64,000 bases of DNA from contig NZ_LT669941.1 of the NCBI RefSeq assembly GCF_900128505.1, positions 2,155,760-2,219,759 of the forward strand, written 5' to 3'. Position 1 is the first letter of the stretch, and the number at the start of each line of letters is the position of its first letter. The position numbers were made by a program, and so were the translations under genes. Below are positions 8,607 through 16,138 of this stretch, piece by piece. The DNA comes from Parabacteroides timonensis (GTDB taxonomy: Bacteria; Bacteroidota; Bacteroidia; Bacteroidales; Tannerellaceae). The notes below the pieces were generated by a model that saw only the letters and a list, made by a program, of their open reading frames with translations, did not search any database and was not told the origin of the DNA.

Positions 8607-8614
8607 CAAAGGTA
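8607..8614 (-). promoter_or_regulatory. -7 promoter box for the coiled-coil/Crp transcript
   Basis: Minus strand reads TACCTTTG. It lies 25 bases before the ATG at 8582 and overlaps the alternative ATG at 8609. A 7-base inverted repeat (CGGATGT 8624-8630, ACATCCG 8639-8645) sits just upstream in the region between -10 and -40 and could be an operator. Confidence 0.55.
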
Positions 8615-8741
8615 ATGTTTAATCGGATGTATTAAAACACATCCGCCCTATTTATACACTTTTTAAGAAAGAGGGATATCATTCAACATTTGCATAGTCA
8701 GATATGGGAGATGCGTTACAATATTTTAGAAATAAAATTAC

Positions 8742-8749
8742 TACCTTTG
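8742..8749 (+). promoter_or_regulatory. -7 promoter box for guaA
   Basis: TACCTTTG matches TAnnTTTG and ends 27 bases before the guaA ATG at 8777. No purine-riboswitch-like structure was recognised in the short leader. Confidence 0.55.
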
Positions 8750-8776
8750 CCCCACTCAATTAAATAATAACACTGC

Positions 8777-10297
8777 ATGCACGAGAAACTTATTATTCTT
8801 GATTTCGGCTCGCAAACAACTCAATTGATTGGCCGCAGGGTCAGAGAGTTGAACATGTATTGCGAGATTATCCCCTACAACAAATTTCCGCATGACGCAA
8901 CCGACGTAAAAGGAGTGATCCTTTCCGGTAGCCCGTATTCTGTTTACGACGCCGATGCTTTCAAAGCTGATCTAAGCGAAATTCGCGGAAAATATCCGGT
9001 ACTCGGCATTTGCTACGGGGCACAGTATCTGGCTTACACATCTGGTGGTAATGTCGAATCTGCAAACTCACGGGAATATGGACGTGCCAACCTGTCGTAC
9101 GTTAACAACGAAGATCCACTATTGAAAGGGATCAACACAGGTTCTCAGATTTGGATGTCGCATGGCGATACAATAACCCTGCTTCCTGACAACTTTAAAG
9201 TAATCGCCAGCACAGATGATGTAAAGGCGGCTGCATATCATGTTGAAGGCGAGCAAACCTGGGGTGTACAGTTCCATCCGGAAGTATTCCACTCCACCGA
9301 CGGAACAAAATTACTCGATAATTTCCTGAATATTTGCGGATGTGCCAAAGACTGGACTCCTGCTTCATTCATCGAATCGACTGTTGCCGAACTAAAAGAG
9401 CAACTGGGTGACGATAAAGTGATCCTGGCGTTATCGGGAGGTGTCGATTCTTCTGTTACAGCTGTTCTTCTGAACAAAGCTATCGGCAAAAATCTTACCT
9501 GTATCTTTGTAGACCACGGATTGCTTCGTAAGAATGAATTCGAAAACGTAATGAAAGATTACGAACATCTGGGGCTGAATGTGATCGGGGTAAATGCAAA
9601 AGATAAATTCTACAGTGAACTGGCCGGTGTTTCCGATCCGGAACAGAAACGTAAGATTATCGGTAAAGGCTTTATCGATGTATTCGACCAGGAAGCGCAC
9701 AAACTGAAAGATATCAAATGGCTGGGACAAGGAACTATCTATCCGGATGTGATCGAGTCTCTGTCTATCACCGGTACAGTAATTAAAAGTCACCATAACG
9801 TAGGAGGTCTTCCCGATACCATGAAATTGAAGCTGGTTGAACCGCTTCGCCTTCTTTTCAAAGACGAGGTTCGCCGCGTCGGTATGGAAATGGGAATGCA
9901 GCCTCATCTGATCAAACGTCATCCGTTCCCGGGTCCGGGTCTGGGTATCCGCATCTTAGGCGATATTACACCGGAAAAAGTTCGTATCCTGCAGGATGCA
10001 GACGAGATCTATATGTCGCTAATGCGCGAATGGGGATTGTATGACAAAATCTGGCAAGCCGGGGTGATCCTGCTTCCGATCCAGTCTGTCGGTGTTATGG
10101 GTGATGAGCGTACCTACGAAAATACGGTCGCCTTACGTGCCGTAACTTCGACCGATGCAATGACTGCCGACTGGGCACAATTGCCTTACGAATTCCTGGC
10201 AAAAGTATCCAACGAGATCATCAATAAGGTAAAAGGGGTGAACCGCGTCGTGTACGATATCAGTTCCAAACCGCCTGCAACAATCGAGTGGGAATAA
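8777..10297 (+). CDS. guaA: GMP synthase, glutamine-hydrolysing
   Basis: Converts XMP to GMP using ATP and glutamine in the last step of guanine nucleotide synthesis. The class I amidotransferase domain (residues 1-190) is complete: nucleophile Cys79 in GICYGAQ and the His-Glu pair in QFHPE near 167-169. The ATP-pyrophosphatase domain follows, with the P-loop LSGGVDSS near 218-226, then KSHHNVGGLP and the dimerisation domain ending KPPATIEWE, which carries XMP-contact residues. The 506-aa length is slightly under the usual 510-525. It is followed 50 bases later by a second, shortened paralogue on the same strand, so the two probably share a transcript. Confidence 0.97.
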   Translation: MHEKLIILDFGSQTTQLIGRRVRELNMYCEIIPYNKFPHDATDVKGVILSGSPYSVYDADAFKADLSEIRGKYPVLGICYGAQYLAYTSGGNVESANSREYGRANLSYVNNEDPLLKGINTGSQIWMSHGDTITLLPDNFKVIASTDDVKAAAYHVEGEQTWGVQFHPEVFHSTDGTKLLDNFLNICGCAKDWTPASFIESTVAELKEQLGDDKVILALSGGVDSSVTAVLLNKAIGKNLTCIFVDHGLLRKNEFENVMKDYEHLGLNVIGVNAKDKFYSELAGVSDPEQKRKIIGKGFIDVFDQEAHKLKDIKWLGQGTIYPDVIESLSITGTVIKSHHNVGGLPDTMKLKLVEPLRLLFKDEVRRVGMEMGMQPHLIKRHPFPGPGLGIRILGDITPEKVRILQDADEIYMSLMREWGLYDKIWQAGVILLPIQSVGVMGDERTYENTVALRAVTSTDAMTADWAQLPYEFLAKVSNEIINKVKGVNRVVYDISSKPPATIEWE

Positions 10298-10335
10298 GAA
10301 TACAAGAAGGATAATCTAATTAACTTAATAATTTT

Positions 10336-10341
10336 AGGAGG
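10336..10341 (+). promoter_or_regulatory. Strong Shine-Dalgarno before the second GMP synthase
   Basis: AGGAGG is placed 6 bases before the ATG at 10348. Bacteroidetes genes generally lack strong Shine-Dalgarno sequences, and few of the other genes in this window show one, so this start is unusually well marked and may ensure high translation. Confidence 0.6.
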
Positions 10342-10347
10342 AATACG

Positions 10348-11655
10348 ATGAAACAGGATATGATCGTTATTTTAGACTTGGGAAGTCATGAAAATACGGT
10401 ATTGGCAAGAGCAATCCGTGCATTGGGTGTATACAGTGAAATTTATCCACACGATATTACCGTTGCGGAATTGAAAGCATTGCCAAATGTAAAAGGTATC
10501 ATCATCAACGGTGGTCCTAACCATGTAATCGACGGTGTTGCCATCGATGTGGATCCGGCCATCTATACTGCAGGTTTCCCTGTTATGGCAGCCGGCCATG
10601 ATAAGGCACAATGTGAAGTAAAACTCGCTGAATTCACCAATGACGTTGAAGCTATTAAAGAAGCTGTCAAATCATTCGTTTTCGATACCTGCAAAGCTGA
10701 AACAAACTGGAACATGACAAACTTCGTCAACGACCAGATCGAACTTATCAGACGTCAGGTTGGAAACAAGAAAGTCTTACTGGCTCTGTCGGGAGGTGTC
10801 GACAGTTCGGTTGTTGCTGCATTACTTTTGAAAGCGATTGGCGACAAATTGGTTTGCGTTCATGTAAACCATGGTTTGATGCGTAAAGGTGAGTCGGAAG
10901 ATGTGGTCGAAGTATTCAAAAACCAGCTGAAAGCCAACCTGATCTATAAAGACGTAACCGATCGTTTCCTGGATAAATTGGCTGGTGTTGCTGATCCCGA
11001 AGAAAAACGTAAAATCATCGGTAGTGAATTCATTCGTGTATTCGAAGAAGAGGCCCGTAAACTGGACGGCATAGATTACCTGGCTCAAGGTACTATTTAT
11101 CCGGATATCGTAGAAAGCGGAACAAAGACAGCCAAGATGGTAAAATCTCACCACAATGTAGGTGGTCTGCCTGAAGATTTACAATTCGAACTGGTAGAGC
11201 CTTTACGCCAATTATTCAAAGACGAAGTTCGTGCTTGTGGCTTGGAGCTCGGTTTACCTTATGAAATGGTTTTCCGCCAGCCGTTCCCTGGCCCCGGTTT
11301 GGGTGTACGTTGTCTGGGAGCTATCACCCGCGACAGACTGGAAGCTGTTCGTGAAGCCGATGCTATTCTGCGCGAAGAATTCCAGAAAGCCGGACTGGAT
11401 AAGAAAGTATGGCAATATTTTACTGTCGTACCTGATTTCAAATCAGTCGGTGTAAGGGACAATGCCCGTTCTTTCGACTGGCCTGTTATCATCCGTGCCG
11501 TCAACACAGTTGATGCCATGACTGCCACCATCGAACCGGTAGACTGGCCTATCCTGATGAAGATTACAGATCGTATCCTGAAAGAAGTCAAAAACGTAAA
11601 CCGCGTTTGCTACGATATGTCTCCGAAACCCAATGCAACTATTGAATGGGAATAA
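10348..11655 (+). CDS. GMP synthase paralogue with eroded glutaminase domain
   Basis: A 435-aa relative of GuaA. The opening ILDLGSHENTVLARAIRALG aligns with the start of GuaA, and VKGIIINGGPNHVIDG still resembles the amidotransferase fold, but the nucleophile region reads MAAGHDKAQCEV in place of GICYGAQ, and the whole second half with the HGD and HPE motifs is missing, about 72 residues in all. In contrast the synthetase half is intact: LSGGVDSS near residue 148, GTIYPDIVESG, KSHHNVGGLP, the PFPGPGLGVRCLG segment and the terminal KPNATIEWE. It should therefore make GMP from XMP with free ammonia, or use ammonia from a partner, perhaps GuaA itself. The reading frame is clean, so it is not a recent pseudogene. 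Confidence 0.85.
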   Translation: MKQDMIVILDLGSHENTVLARAIRALGVYSEIYPHDITVAELKALPNVKGIIINGGPNHVIDGVAIDVDPAIYTAGFPVMAAGHDKAQCEVKLAEFTNDVEAIKEAVKSFVFDTCKAETNWNMTNFVNDQIELIRRQVGNKKVLLALSGGVDSSVVAALLLKAIGDKLVCVHVNHGLMRKGESEDVVEVFKNQLKANLIYKDVTDRFLDKLAGVADPEEKRKIIGSEFIRVFEEEARKLDGIDYLAQGTIYPDIVESGTKTAKMVKSHHNVGGLPEDLQFELVEPLRQLFKDEVRACGLELGLPYEMVFRQPFPGPGLGVRCLGAITRDRLEAVREADAILREEFQKAGLDKKVWQYFTVVPDFKSVGVRDNARSFDWPVIIRAVNTVDAMTATIEPVDWPILMKITDRILKEVKNVNRVCYDMSPKPNATIEWE

Positions 11656-11679
11656 CAGATATATCTGACTAAAAATATA

Positions 11680-11713
11680 AACCCCGGTATCAGGATAGCG
11701 TGATACCGGGGTT
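11680..11713. terminator. Bidirectional intrinsic terminator
   Basis: Perfect 13-base arms AACCCCGGTATCA (11680-11692) and TGATACCGGGGTT (11701-11713) with an 8-base loop, followed by TTTCTTTTT on the plus strand and A-rich sequence on the other side. It ends the guaA pair and the convergent acetyltransferase gene. Confidence 0.85.
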
Positions 11714-11735
11714 TTCTTTTTATTATTTTTTAATC

Positions 11736-12317
11736 TCATTTATCAAAAGCTGTTTCTGTCTGTTCTATTTCTTTTATTACCCGGCAAGGGTTACCAACTG
11801 CCAATACATTCGATGGTATATCTTTTGTGACTACACTGCTGGCACCGATCACTGTATTGTCGCCAATAGTTACACCCGGAAGAATACATACGCCTGCACC
11901 TATCCATACATTATTGCCGATAGTAACAGGGCGAGCATATTCCAACCCACGATTTCGCTGTTCGGCATCCAAAGGATGACCGGCTGTATAGATACCGACA
12001 TTAGGCGCAATAAATGCATTTGCACCGATACAGACCTTGGCACCATCCAGTATTACCAGGTTTACATTGGCATAGAAGTTCTCTCCTACCTCTATATTAT
12101 ATCCATAATCGCAGGCAAAAGGAGGTTCGATAATCAGATTCTCGCCGGTCTTACCCAGAAAAGATTTCAACAACTGTGTTTTTTCTTCCTGTTGTGAAGG
12201 GCGCAAACGATTATAATCATAAAGTAATTCTTTTGCCTTCTCACGATCCAGTAGCAATTCTCTATCATAATTAGCATCATACAATAGCCCCAGATGGCAT
12301 TTTTCTTTTTCGGTCAT
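11736..12317 (-). CDS. Maltose/galactoside O-acetyltransferase-like hexapeptide enzyme
   Basis: A cytoplasmic acetyl-CoA-dependent sugar O-acetyltransferase of the Maa/LacA/NodL group. The N-terminal helical maltose-acetyltransferase domain (EKCHLGLLYDANYDRELL, residues 4-21) is followed by the left-handed beta-helix built of hexapeptide repeats such as IGANAFIAPNVGI and IGNNVWIGAGV. The catalytic histidine is in YTAGHPLD, near residue 115. Length 193 aa is typical. It converges on the guaA pair and lies 49 bases downstream of rsmE on the same strand; a functional link to rsmE is unlikely. Physiological acceptor is unknown. Confidence 0.9.
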   Translation of the reverse strand: MTEKEKCHLGLLYDANYDRELLLDREKAKELLYDYNRLRPSQQEEKTQLLKSFLGKTGENLIIEPPFACDYGYNIEVGENFYANVNLVILDGAKVCIGANAFIAPNVGIYTAGHPLDAEQRNRGLEYARPVTIGNNVWIGAGVCILPGVTIGDNTVIGASSVVTKDIPSNVLAVGNPCRVIKEIEQTETAFDK

Positions 12318-12365
12318 ATTCGTTTTTATTAGTGGTTATCAACTTTGATAGAAATCTTTTAAAAC

Positions 12366-13064
12366 TCACTGATTCAGTACATGTATCGTATGACAAGCGA
12401 CCAATGCAGCCGTCTCCGTACGCAGTCGGCTCTCACCTAATGAGATAGGTTCAAATCCCTGTTGTAAGGCCAGTTCTATTTCTTCAGGACTGAAATCCCC
12501 TTCAGGACCAATAAGTACTAAAGCATTCTCACCCGGATGATACGTATGTTTCAGTAATGTTTTATCCCCATCCTCACAGTGGGCAATAAACTTACGGCCA
12601 TCAAACGGCTGGCTTACAAATGCTTTGAAGTCTGTCATTCCAGCCAATTGAGGCAAGGTCGCTTTCTGCGATTGTTTCATAGCACTGACCAGTATCTTTT
12701 CCAGACGGGCCGGTTTTATTTCCCGGCGTTCCGAGAAACGACAGTTCAGACAAGTTATGAAATCAATACCTATTTCTGTTGCCTTTTCAGCAAACCACTC
12801 CATCCGGTCCATATTCTTTGTAGGAGCAACTGCTATATGAAGACGGAAATTCCACAAAGCCGGCTGTTTCCTGCTTTCCAGGATAGATACCTCACAATGT
12901 TTATGATGAGCACGGCTGATAGCCGCTTTATAAAAAGAGCCTTTACCATCAGTCAGTAAAATTTCATCGCCCTCAGTCAGGCGAAGTACACGGATGCAAT
13001 GCCCTGCTTCCTCTTCCGGTAATTCCGGATTTACAGCTATATCCGGAGTATAAAATATCTGCAT
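12366..13064 (-). CDS. rsmE: 16S rRNA (uracil-1498-N3)-methyltransferase
   Basis: Methylates N3 of U1498 in 16S rRNA with S-adenosylmethionine. The N-terminal PUA-like domain contains GHCIRVLRLTEGDEILLTDG (residues 21-40). The SPOUT knot is in the C-terminal third: LIGPEGDFSPEEIE near 178-191 and ISLGESRLRTETAA near 207-220, both diagnostic of the family. Length 232 aa is usual. It is followed by the acetyltransferase and preceded by nupC, with 34 bases between, so it may be read from the upstream transcript. Confidence 0.93.
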   Translation of the reverse strand: MQIFYTPDIAVNPELPEEEAGHCIRVLRLTEGDEILLTDGKGSFYKAAISRAHHKHCEVSILESRKQPALWNFRLHIAVAPTKNMDRMEWFAEKATEIGIDFITCLNCRFSERREIKPARLEKILVSAMKQSQKATLPQLAGMTDFKAFVSQPFDGRKFIAHCEDGDKTLLKHTYHPGENALVLIGPEGDFSPEEIELALQQGFEPISLGESRLRTETAALVACHTIHVLNQ

Positions 13065-13098
13065 CTCAAATTATCAATTTTCAACTTTCAATTATCAA

Positions 13099-14415
13099 TT
13101 ACCCAAGTATCATACCAATGATGGTTGCCGATAGAACAGAAACTAAAGCTCCTGCTATCATGGCCGGAAAACCGAAACGGGTAATCATTTCTTTCTTCTC
13201 CGGAGCCAACACACCCATTCCGCCCAGTAAAATCCCGATGGAAGAGATATTGGCAAAACCACATAAAATATAAGTAGACATCAATATGGATTTCTGGTAC
13301 ATAAACATACCGGCATCTTTCCATTCCTGCAACTGAAAATAAGCGACAAACTCATTCAGTATCGTCTTTTGTCCCAATAACGACCCAACCAACATAATAT
13401 CAGGAGAAGGAATCCCTATCAGCCACATGAACGGGGCAAGGATCACGCCTAGTATAAACTGGAATGTCAATCCATGTACTTTTCCGTCTGTTACCGAAAC
13501 AATCCAGTCGTTCAAGCCGGTATATCGCCCGATCAATCCTTCCAACAAATAGTTTGCCAAAGCAACCAACGCAATAAATACCAACAACATAGCAGCAATA
13601 TTTACCATCAAACGGATACCCGTCGAAGTCCCGGCCGCTAATGCATCCAAGGCCGTCGGATGAGCACTTTTCTTCTCCAGGCTGGCAGCATGATCGGCTG
13701 CAACTTCTGTTTGCGGACAGAGCATTTTAGCCAGGACGATCGACCCGGGAGCAGCCATTAAAGAAGCAGATATCAAATGCTTGGCGAACAGAACTCTCGC
13801 TACCGGATCACCACCGGAAAGCATACCTATATAAGTGGCCATTACTGTTCCGGCAATAGTACCCATTCCCGAAACCATTACCAGGAATATCTCAGAACGG
13901 TTCATAGCCGGCAGATAATTCTTAATCAATACCGGTGACTCGGTCATACCCATAAATATATTACCGGAAGTCACAAGACCTTCAGCTCCTGAAATATTCA
14001 TAAACTTCCGCAGTAGCCAGGAAAAAGCTCCTACCACACGCTGGATAATCCCCCAATGATAAAACAAAGAGACTAAAGCCGAGAAGAAAATAACAACCGG
14101 CAAAGAGTGGATCAGGAATATAAAGCCATTACTTTTCGTAGCATACGGGCCAAGTAGGAAACCGACCCCAGCCTGAGTAAAATCCATCAGTTTAATGAAT
14201 GCCTTCCCGACAAACTCAAGAGCTGTTCCTACAAAGGGTAAATTAAGAATAGCCAAAGCAAAAATTAACTGCATGAGAAGCCCACCGCCAATCAGTTTCC
14301 AGTCGATCCGTTTACGGTTATAACTCAGGGCGTATGCGACAGCCAGAACCGTTATAATACCCAATATTCCACGCAAAAGCGATTCAAGGCTAATCCCACT
14401 CTGTTGTTCTATCAT
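13099..14415 (-). CDS. NupC-type concentrative nucleoside transporter
   Basis: An inner-membrane nucleoside:cation symporter of the CNT family, 438 aa. It shows the three expected blocks: an N-terminal domain (RKRIDWKLIGGGLLMQLIFA), a gate domain (MTESPVLIKNYLPAMNRSEIFLVMVSGM, near residues 153-180) and the C-terminal core (ALDALAAGTSTGIRLMVNIAAML, then LCGFANISSIGILLGGMGVLAP). The GQ/TESP and NISSIG segments hold the nucleoside and sodium contacts in known structures. Its ATG overlaps the stop of the upstream bifunctional-nuclease gene in an ATGA pattern at 14412-14415, so the two are coupled. It probably supplies nucleosides to the salvage enzymes coded elsewhere in this window. Confidence 0.92.
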   Translation of the reverse strand: MIEQQSGISLESLLRGILGIITVLAVAYALSYNRKRIDWKLIGGGLLMQLIFALAILNLPFVGTALEFVGKAFIKLMDFTQAGVGFLLGPYATKSNGFIFLIHSLPVVIFFSALVSLFYHWGIIQRVVGAFSWLLRKFMNISGAEGLVTSGNIFMGMTESPVLIKNYLPAMNRSEIFLVMVSGMGTIAGTVMATYIGMLSGGDPVARVLFAKHLISASLMAAPGSIVLAKMLCPQTEVAADHAASLEKKSAHPTALDALAAGTSTGIRLMVNIAAMLLVFIALVALANYLLEGLIGRYTGLNDWIVSVTDGKVHGLTFQFILGVILAPFMWLIGIPSPDIMLVGSLLGQKTILNEFVAYFQLQEWKDAGMFMYQKSILMSTYILCGFANISSIGILLGGMGVLAPEKKEMITRFGFPAMIAGALVSVLSATIIGMILG

Positions 14416-15047
14416 TCTGTTTCGTCCTCCTCTTCACGCCGACGGATCTCGTCTTTATACATCTTCGCATATTCGTAATTCTCATCAGAGACAGCTTCGT
14501 CCAGCCGTTCGGTCAACTCTTCTTCATCCAGAAGAGAAAGCCATTTCTTCAACTCTTCCTCGTCTTCGATATCTTCCGGCTCCTTGTCTAATAAAGAATA
14601 TTCATCATCATCTTTATCACTCATAGAAGATACTTCTTCCAATACGACACCGCATTCGGTAACGATCTGGTCGGTTGTATAAATATCGCATTTTACACGT
14701 AAAGCGATGGCTATCGCATCCGAAGTTCGCGAGTCAAGACGCACCTGGGTAATTCCGTCATCGAATAATAATTCGGAATAGAATACCCCGTCTTCAAACT
14801 TATAAATAAAAACTTCACGTAACTGAATGCCGAAAGCCTGCGCAAAAGTTACAAACAAGTCGTGAGTAAGAGGTCTGGGAGGCGTAATATGTTCCAATGC
14901 AATAGCAATAGATTGTGCCTCTGATGTTCCTACTATAATAGGTATACGACGAGCCCCGTCTTCCTCAGCCAGTATCAATGCATACGCACCCGACTGGATC
15001 TGACTATTGGTCAGCCCCTGAACCCGTAATTTTATTTTTGTATCCAC
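14412..15047 (-). CDS. Bifunctional nuclease-domain protein with C-terminal UVR motif
   Basis: The first ~140 residues are a BFN (DUF151) domain: GLTNSQIQSGAYALILAE, GARRIPIIVGTSEAQSIAIA and LDSRTSDAIAIALRVKCDIY are the family signatures. A strongly acidic linker (DDDEYSLLDKEPEDIEDEEE) follows, then a short helical UVR-like motif (LTERLDEAVSDENYEYAKMY) as found in UvrB and UvrC. The family was named for nuclease activity in plants; the bacterial role is not settled. The domain order is common in Bacteroidetes. It is the first gene of a transcript that continues into nupC with a 4-base overlap, with a promoter box at 15073-15080. Confidence 0.88.
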   Translation of the reverse strand: MDTKIKLRVQGLTNSQIQSGAYALILAEEDGARRIPIIVGTSEAQSIAIALEHITPPRPLTHDLFVTFAQAFGIQLREVFIYKFEDGVFYSELLFDDGITQVRLDSRTSDAIAIALRVKCDIYTTDQIVTECGVVLEEVSSMSDKDDDEYSLLDKEPEDIEDEEELKKWLSLLDEEELTERLDEAVSDENYEYAKMYKDEIRRREEEDETE

Positions 15048-15072
15048 ACCATATAAATTTATAGTAACTATA

Positions 15073-15080
15073 CAAAAGTA
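15073..15080 (-). promoter_or_regulatory. -7 promoter box for the BFN-nupC transcript
   Basis: Minus strand reads TACTTTTG, matching TAnnTTTG, 26 bases before the ATG at 15047. Confidence 0.5.
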
Positions 15081-15147
15081 ATATTATTTCGGAATTAAAA
15101 GTGGGAAAGGCTGAAAATGATTGAGTAAGGTATATAAAAAAAGAAAA

Positions 15148-15168
15148 GGTCATCCGTCACGGACAACC
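15148..15168 (-). terminator. Intrinsic terminator of the small RNA
   Basis: Nine-base stem with a UGA loop, two G-U wobbles on the minus strand, followed on that strand by TTTTCTTTTTTTATA. It may also end read-through from the M48 protease gene. Confidence 0.7.
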
Positions 15169-15201
15169 AATCTTCATTGCTAACCTTAAATCTAATACCA
15201 T
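15157..15201 (-). CDS. Possible 14-codon reading frame inside the small RNA
   Basis: Reads MVLDLRLAMKIGCP and stops with TGA, which is exactly the loop of the terminator hairpin. Its ATG is about 7 bases after the predicted transcript start, so there is little room for ribosome loading except as a near-leaderless message. Ribosomes reading it would melt the hairpin. It may be chance; included because stop and loop coincide. Confidence 0.25.
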   Translation of the reverse strand: MVLDLRLAMKIGCP

Positions 15202-15214
15202 GAAAAACACAATG

Positions 15215-15222
15215 CAAATATA
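15215..15222 (-). promoter_or_regulatory. -7 promoter box for the small RNA
   Basis: Minus strand reads TATATTTG, an exact match to TAnnTTTG. No clear TTTG at the usual -33 distance was found, so activity may need an activator or be weak. Confidence 0.5.
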
Positions 15223-15329
15223 AGCACTTTATGTTATTCAGCATAGTTTTCCAGCACAAAAAGGTTCTTTTTTAGCAATATTTCAGTAAAATAACCCCTT
15301 GTTTAAAGGATACTAACATAATATAGATG

Positions 15330-16136
15330 TTATTTTGTATGATTATCTGCTTTTTCTTTCATTCGTTGAACTCGTTTCTCCGTTTCCGGATGGCTGGAAA
15401 AGAGCTGGCGAAACTTTGAAGACTTTGGAGCTTCTTCACTCAATTTCAACAGTTTAGCCAACGAGTCATGCATACTATACGGATCATATCCATTTGCCAC
15501 ACTGAACTCAAAGCCATAATCATCTGCTTCATTCTCCTGCTTTTGCGAATACTGGGCACCGGCCAAAGCGGTAGCCAGATCGCCTAGCTGAGAATCAGAC
15601 AACTTAGCAACAACATCGCTGGTTGCCCCTGCCGCATTCTTGGCTGCCGAAGTCAAATAGGCATTCTTCATCGCATCTTTCGAATCGGAGTGAAGTACAT
15701 GACCGATTTCATGGCCAATAACAGCCATCACTTCATTGTCGTCCATAATCTCCATCAAACCACCACAAACACGTACACTTCCGTCGCCACAAGCAAATGC
15801 ATTTACGTCAATTACATTATATACTTTAAAGTTCAAGTTCAGTCCATCCACCTTTATATCTTTTGTCAGTCTTTCCAGACGCTGTCCCATTTCGGTATCA
15901 GGACCTGCCACTTCATTGTGGGTATCCATCCACTCGATATACTCGCGACTCATAGTTGCAATATCCGCATCACTCAAAGTAACCGCCTTAGCGACATCGG
16001 TTGCTGCACTTACAACTTTCTTGGTGTTAATGGTTTTCCCTCCGATTTTTAACTGTGCGGATGCTGTTAAGCTGACACCCGCCAGAAAAGCTAAAGATAA
16101 TAACGTTGTTCTCATACTCAATTTGTTAATGTACAT
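15330..16136 (-). CDS. M48-family zinc metalloprotease, exported
   Basis: A periplasmic zinc peptidase related to the Oma1/BepA/LoiP group. A signal peptide (MRTTLLSLAFLAGVSLTASAQ if started at the inner ATG, 16115) precedes the catalytic domain. The zinc motif is HEIGH within VIGHEIGHVLHSDS, near residue 140, and the third ligand is the Glu of ENEADDYGFEF about 60 residues later. The sequence INVEAF/VNAFACGDGSVRVCGGL just before the HExxH is typical of M48. Length 268 aa. The longer start at 16136 lies 2 bases after the stop of the upstream thioredoxin-like gene, so the two share a transcript. Likely job: quality control of envelope proteins. Confidence 0.9.
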   Translation of the reverse strand: MYINKLSMRTTLLSLAFLAGVSLTASAQLKIGGKTINTKKVVSAATDVAKAVTLSDADIATMSREYIEWMDTHNEVAGPDTEMGQRLERLTKDIKVDGLNLNFKVYNVIDVNAFACGDGSVRVCGGLMEIMDDNEVMAVIGHEIGHVLHSDSKDAMKNAYLTSAAKNAAGATSDVVAKLSDSQLGDLATALAGAQYSQKQENEADDYGFEFSVANGYDPYSMHDSLAKLLKLSEEAPKSSKFRQLFSSHPETEKRVQRMKEKADNHTK

Positions 16137-16138
16137 AC

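Larger units (their letters stand above)
15134..15208 (-). ncRNA. Probable small RNA (about 75 nt) with its own promoter and terminator
   Basis: In the gap between the BFN and M48 genes the minus strand has a promoter box TATATTTG (15222-15215), a predicted start near 15208, and a compact hairpin at 15168-15148 followed by a T-rich run. The hairpin GGTTGTCCG-TGA-CGGATGACC pairs over 9 positions only when two G-U wobbles are allowed, and those wobbles exist on the minus strand but become C-A mismatches on the plus strand, so the structure is selected for minus-strand RNA. I have an impression of having seen this sequence in other Bacteroidales genomes but cannot confirm it. A 14-codon reading frame (15201-15157) lies inside it. 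Function unknown. Confidence 0.6.

Noticed and set aside
11700..12197. A 165-codon plus-strand open frame after the GMP synthase pair
   Set aside because: Antisense to the acetyltransferase gene, begins inside a terminator hairpin and is Cys/Tyr-rich like other shadow frames.
13065..13098. Repeated AATTATCAATT-type sequence between nupC and rsmE
   Set aside because: Low-complexity A/T-rich spacer of a kind common in Bacteroidetes; too short and simple to call a site.
14412..15047. BFN-UVR domain combination as a novel fusion
   Set aside because: This domain order is the usual form of the family in Bacteroidetes.
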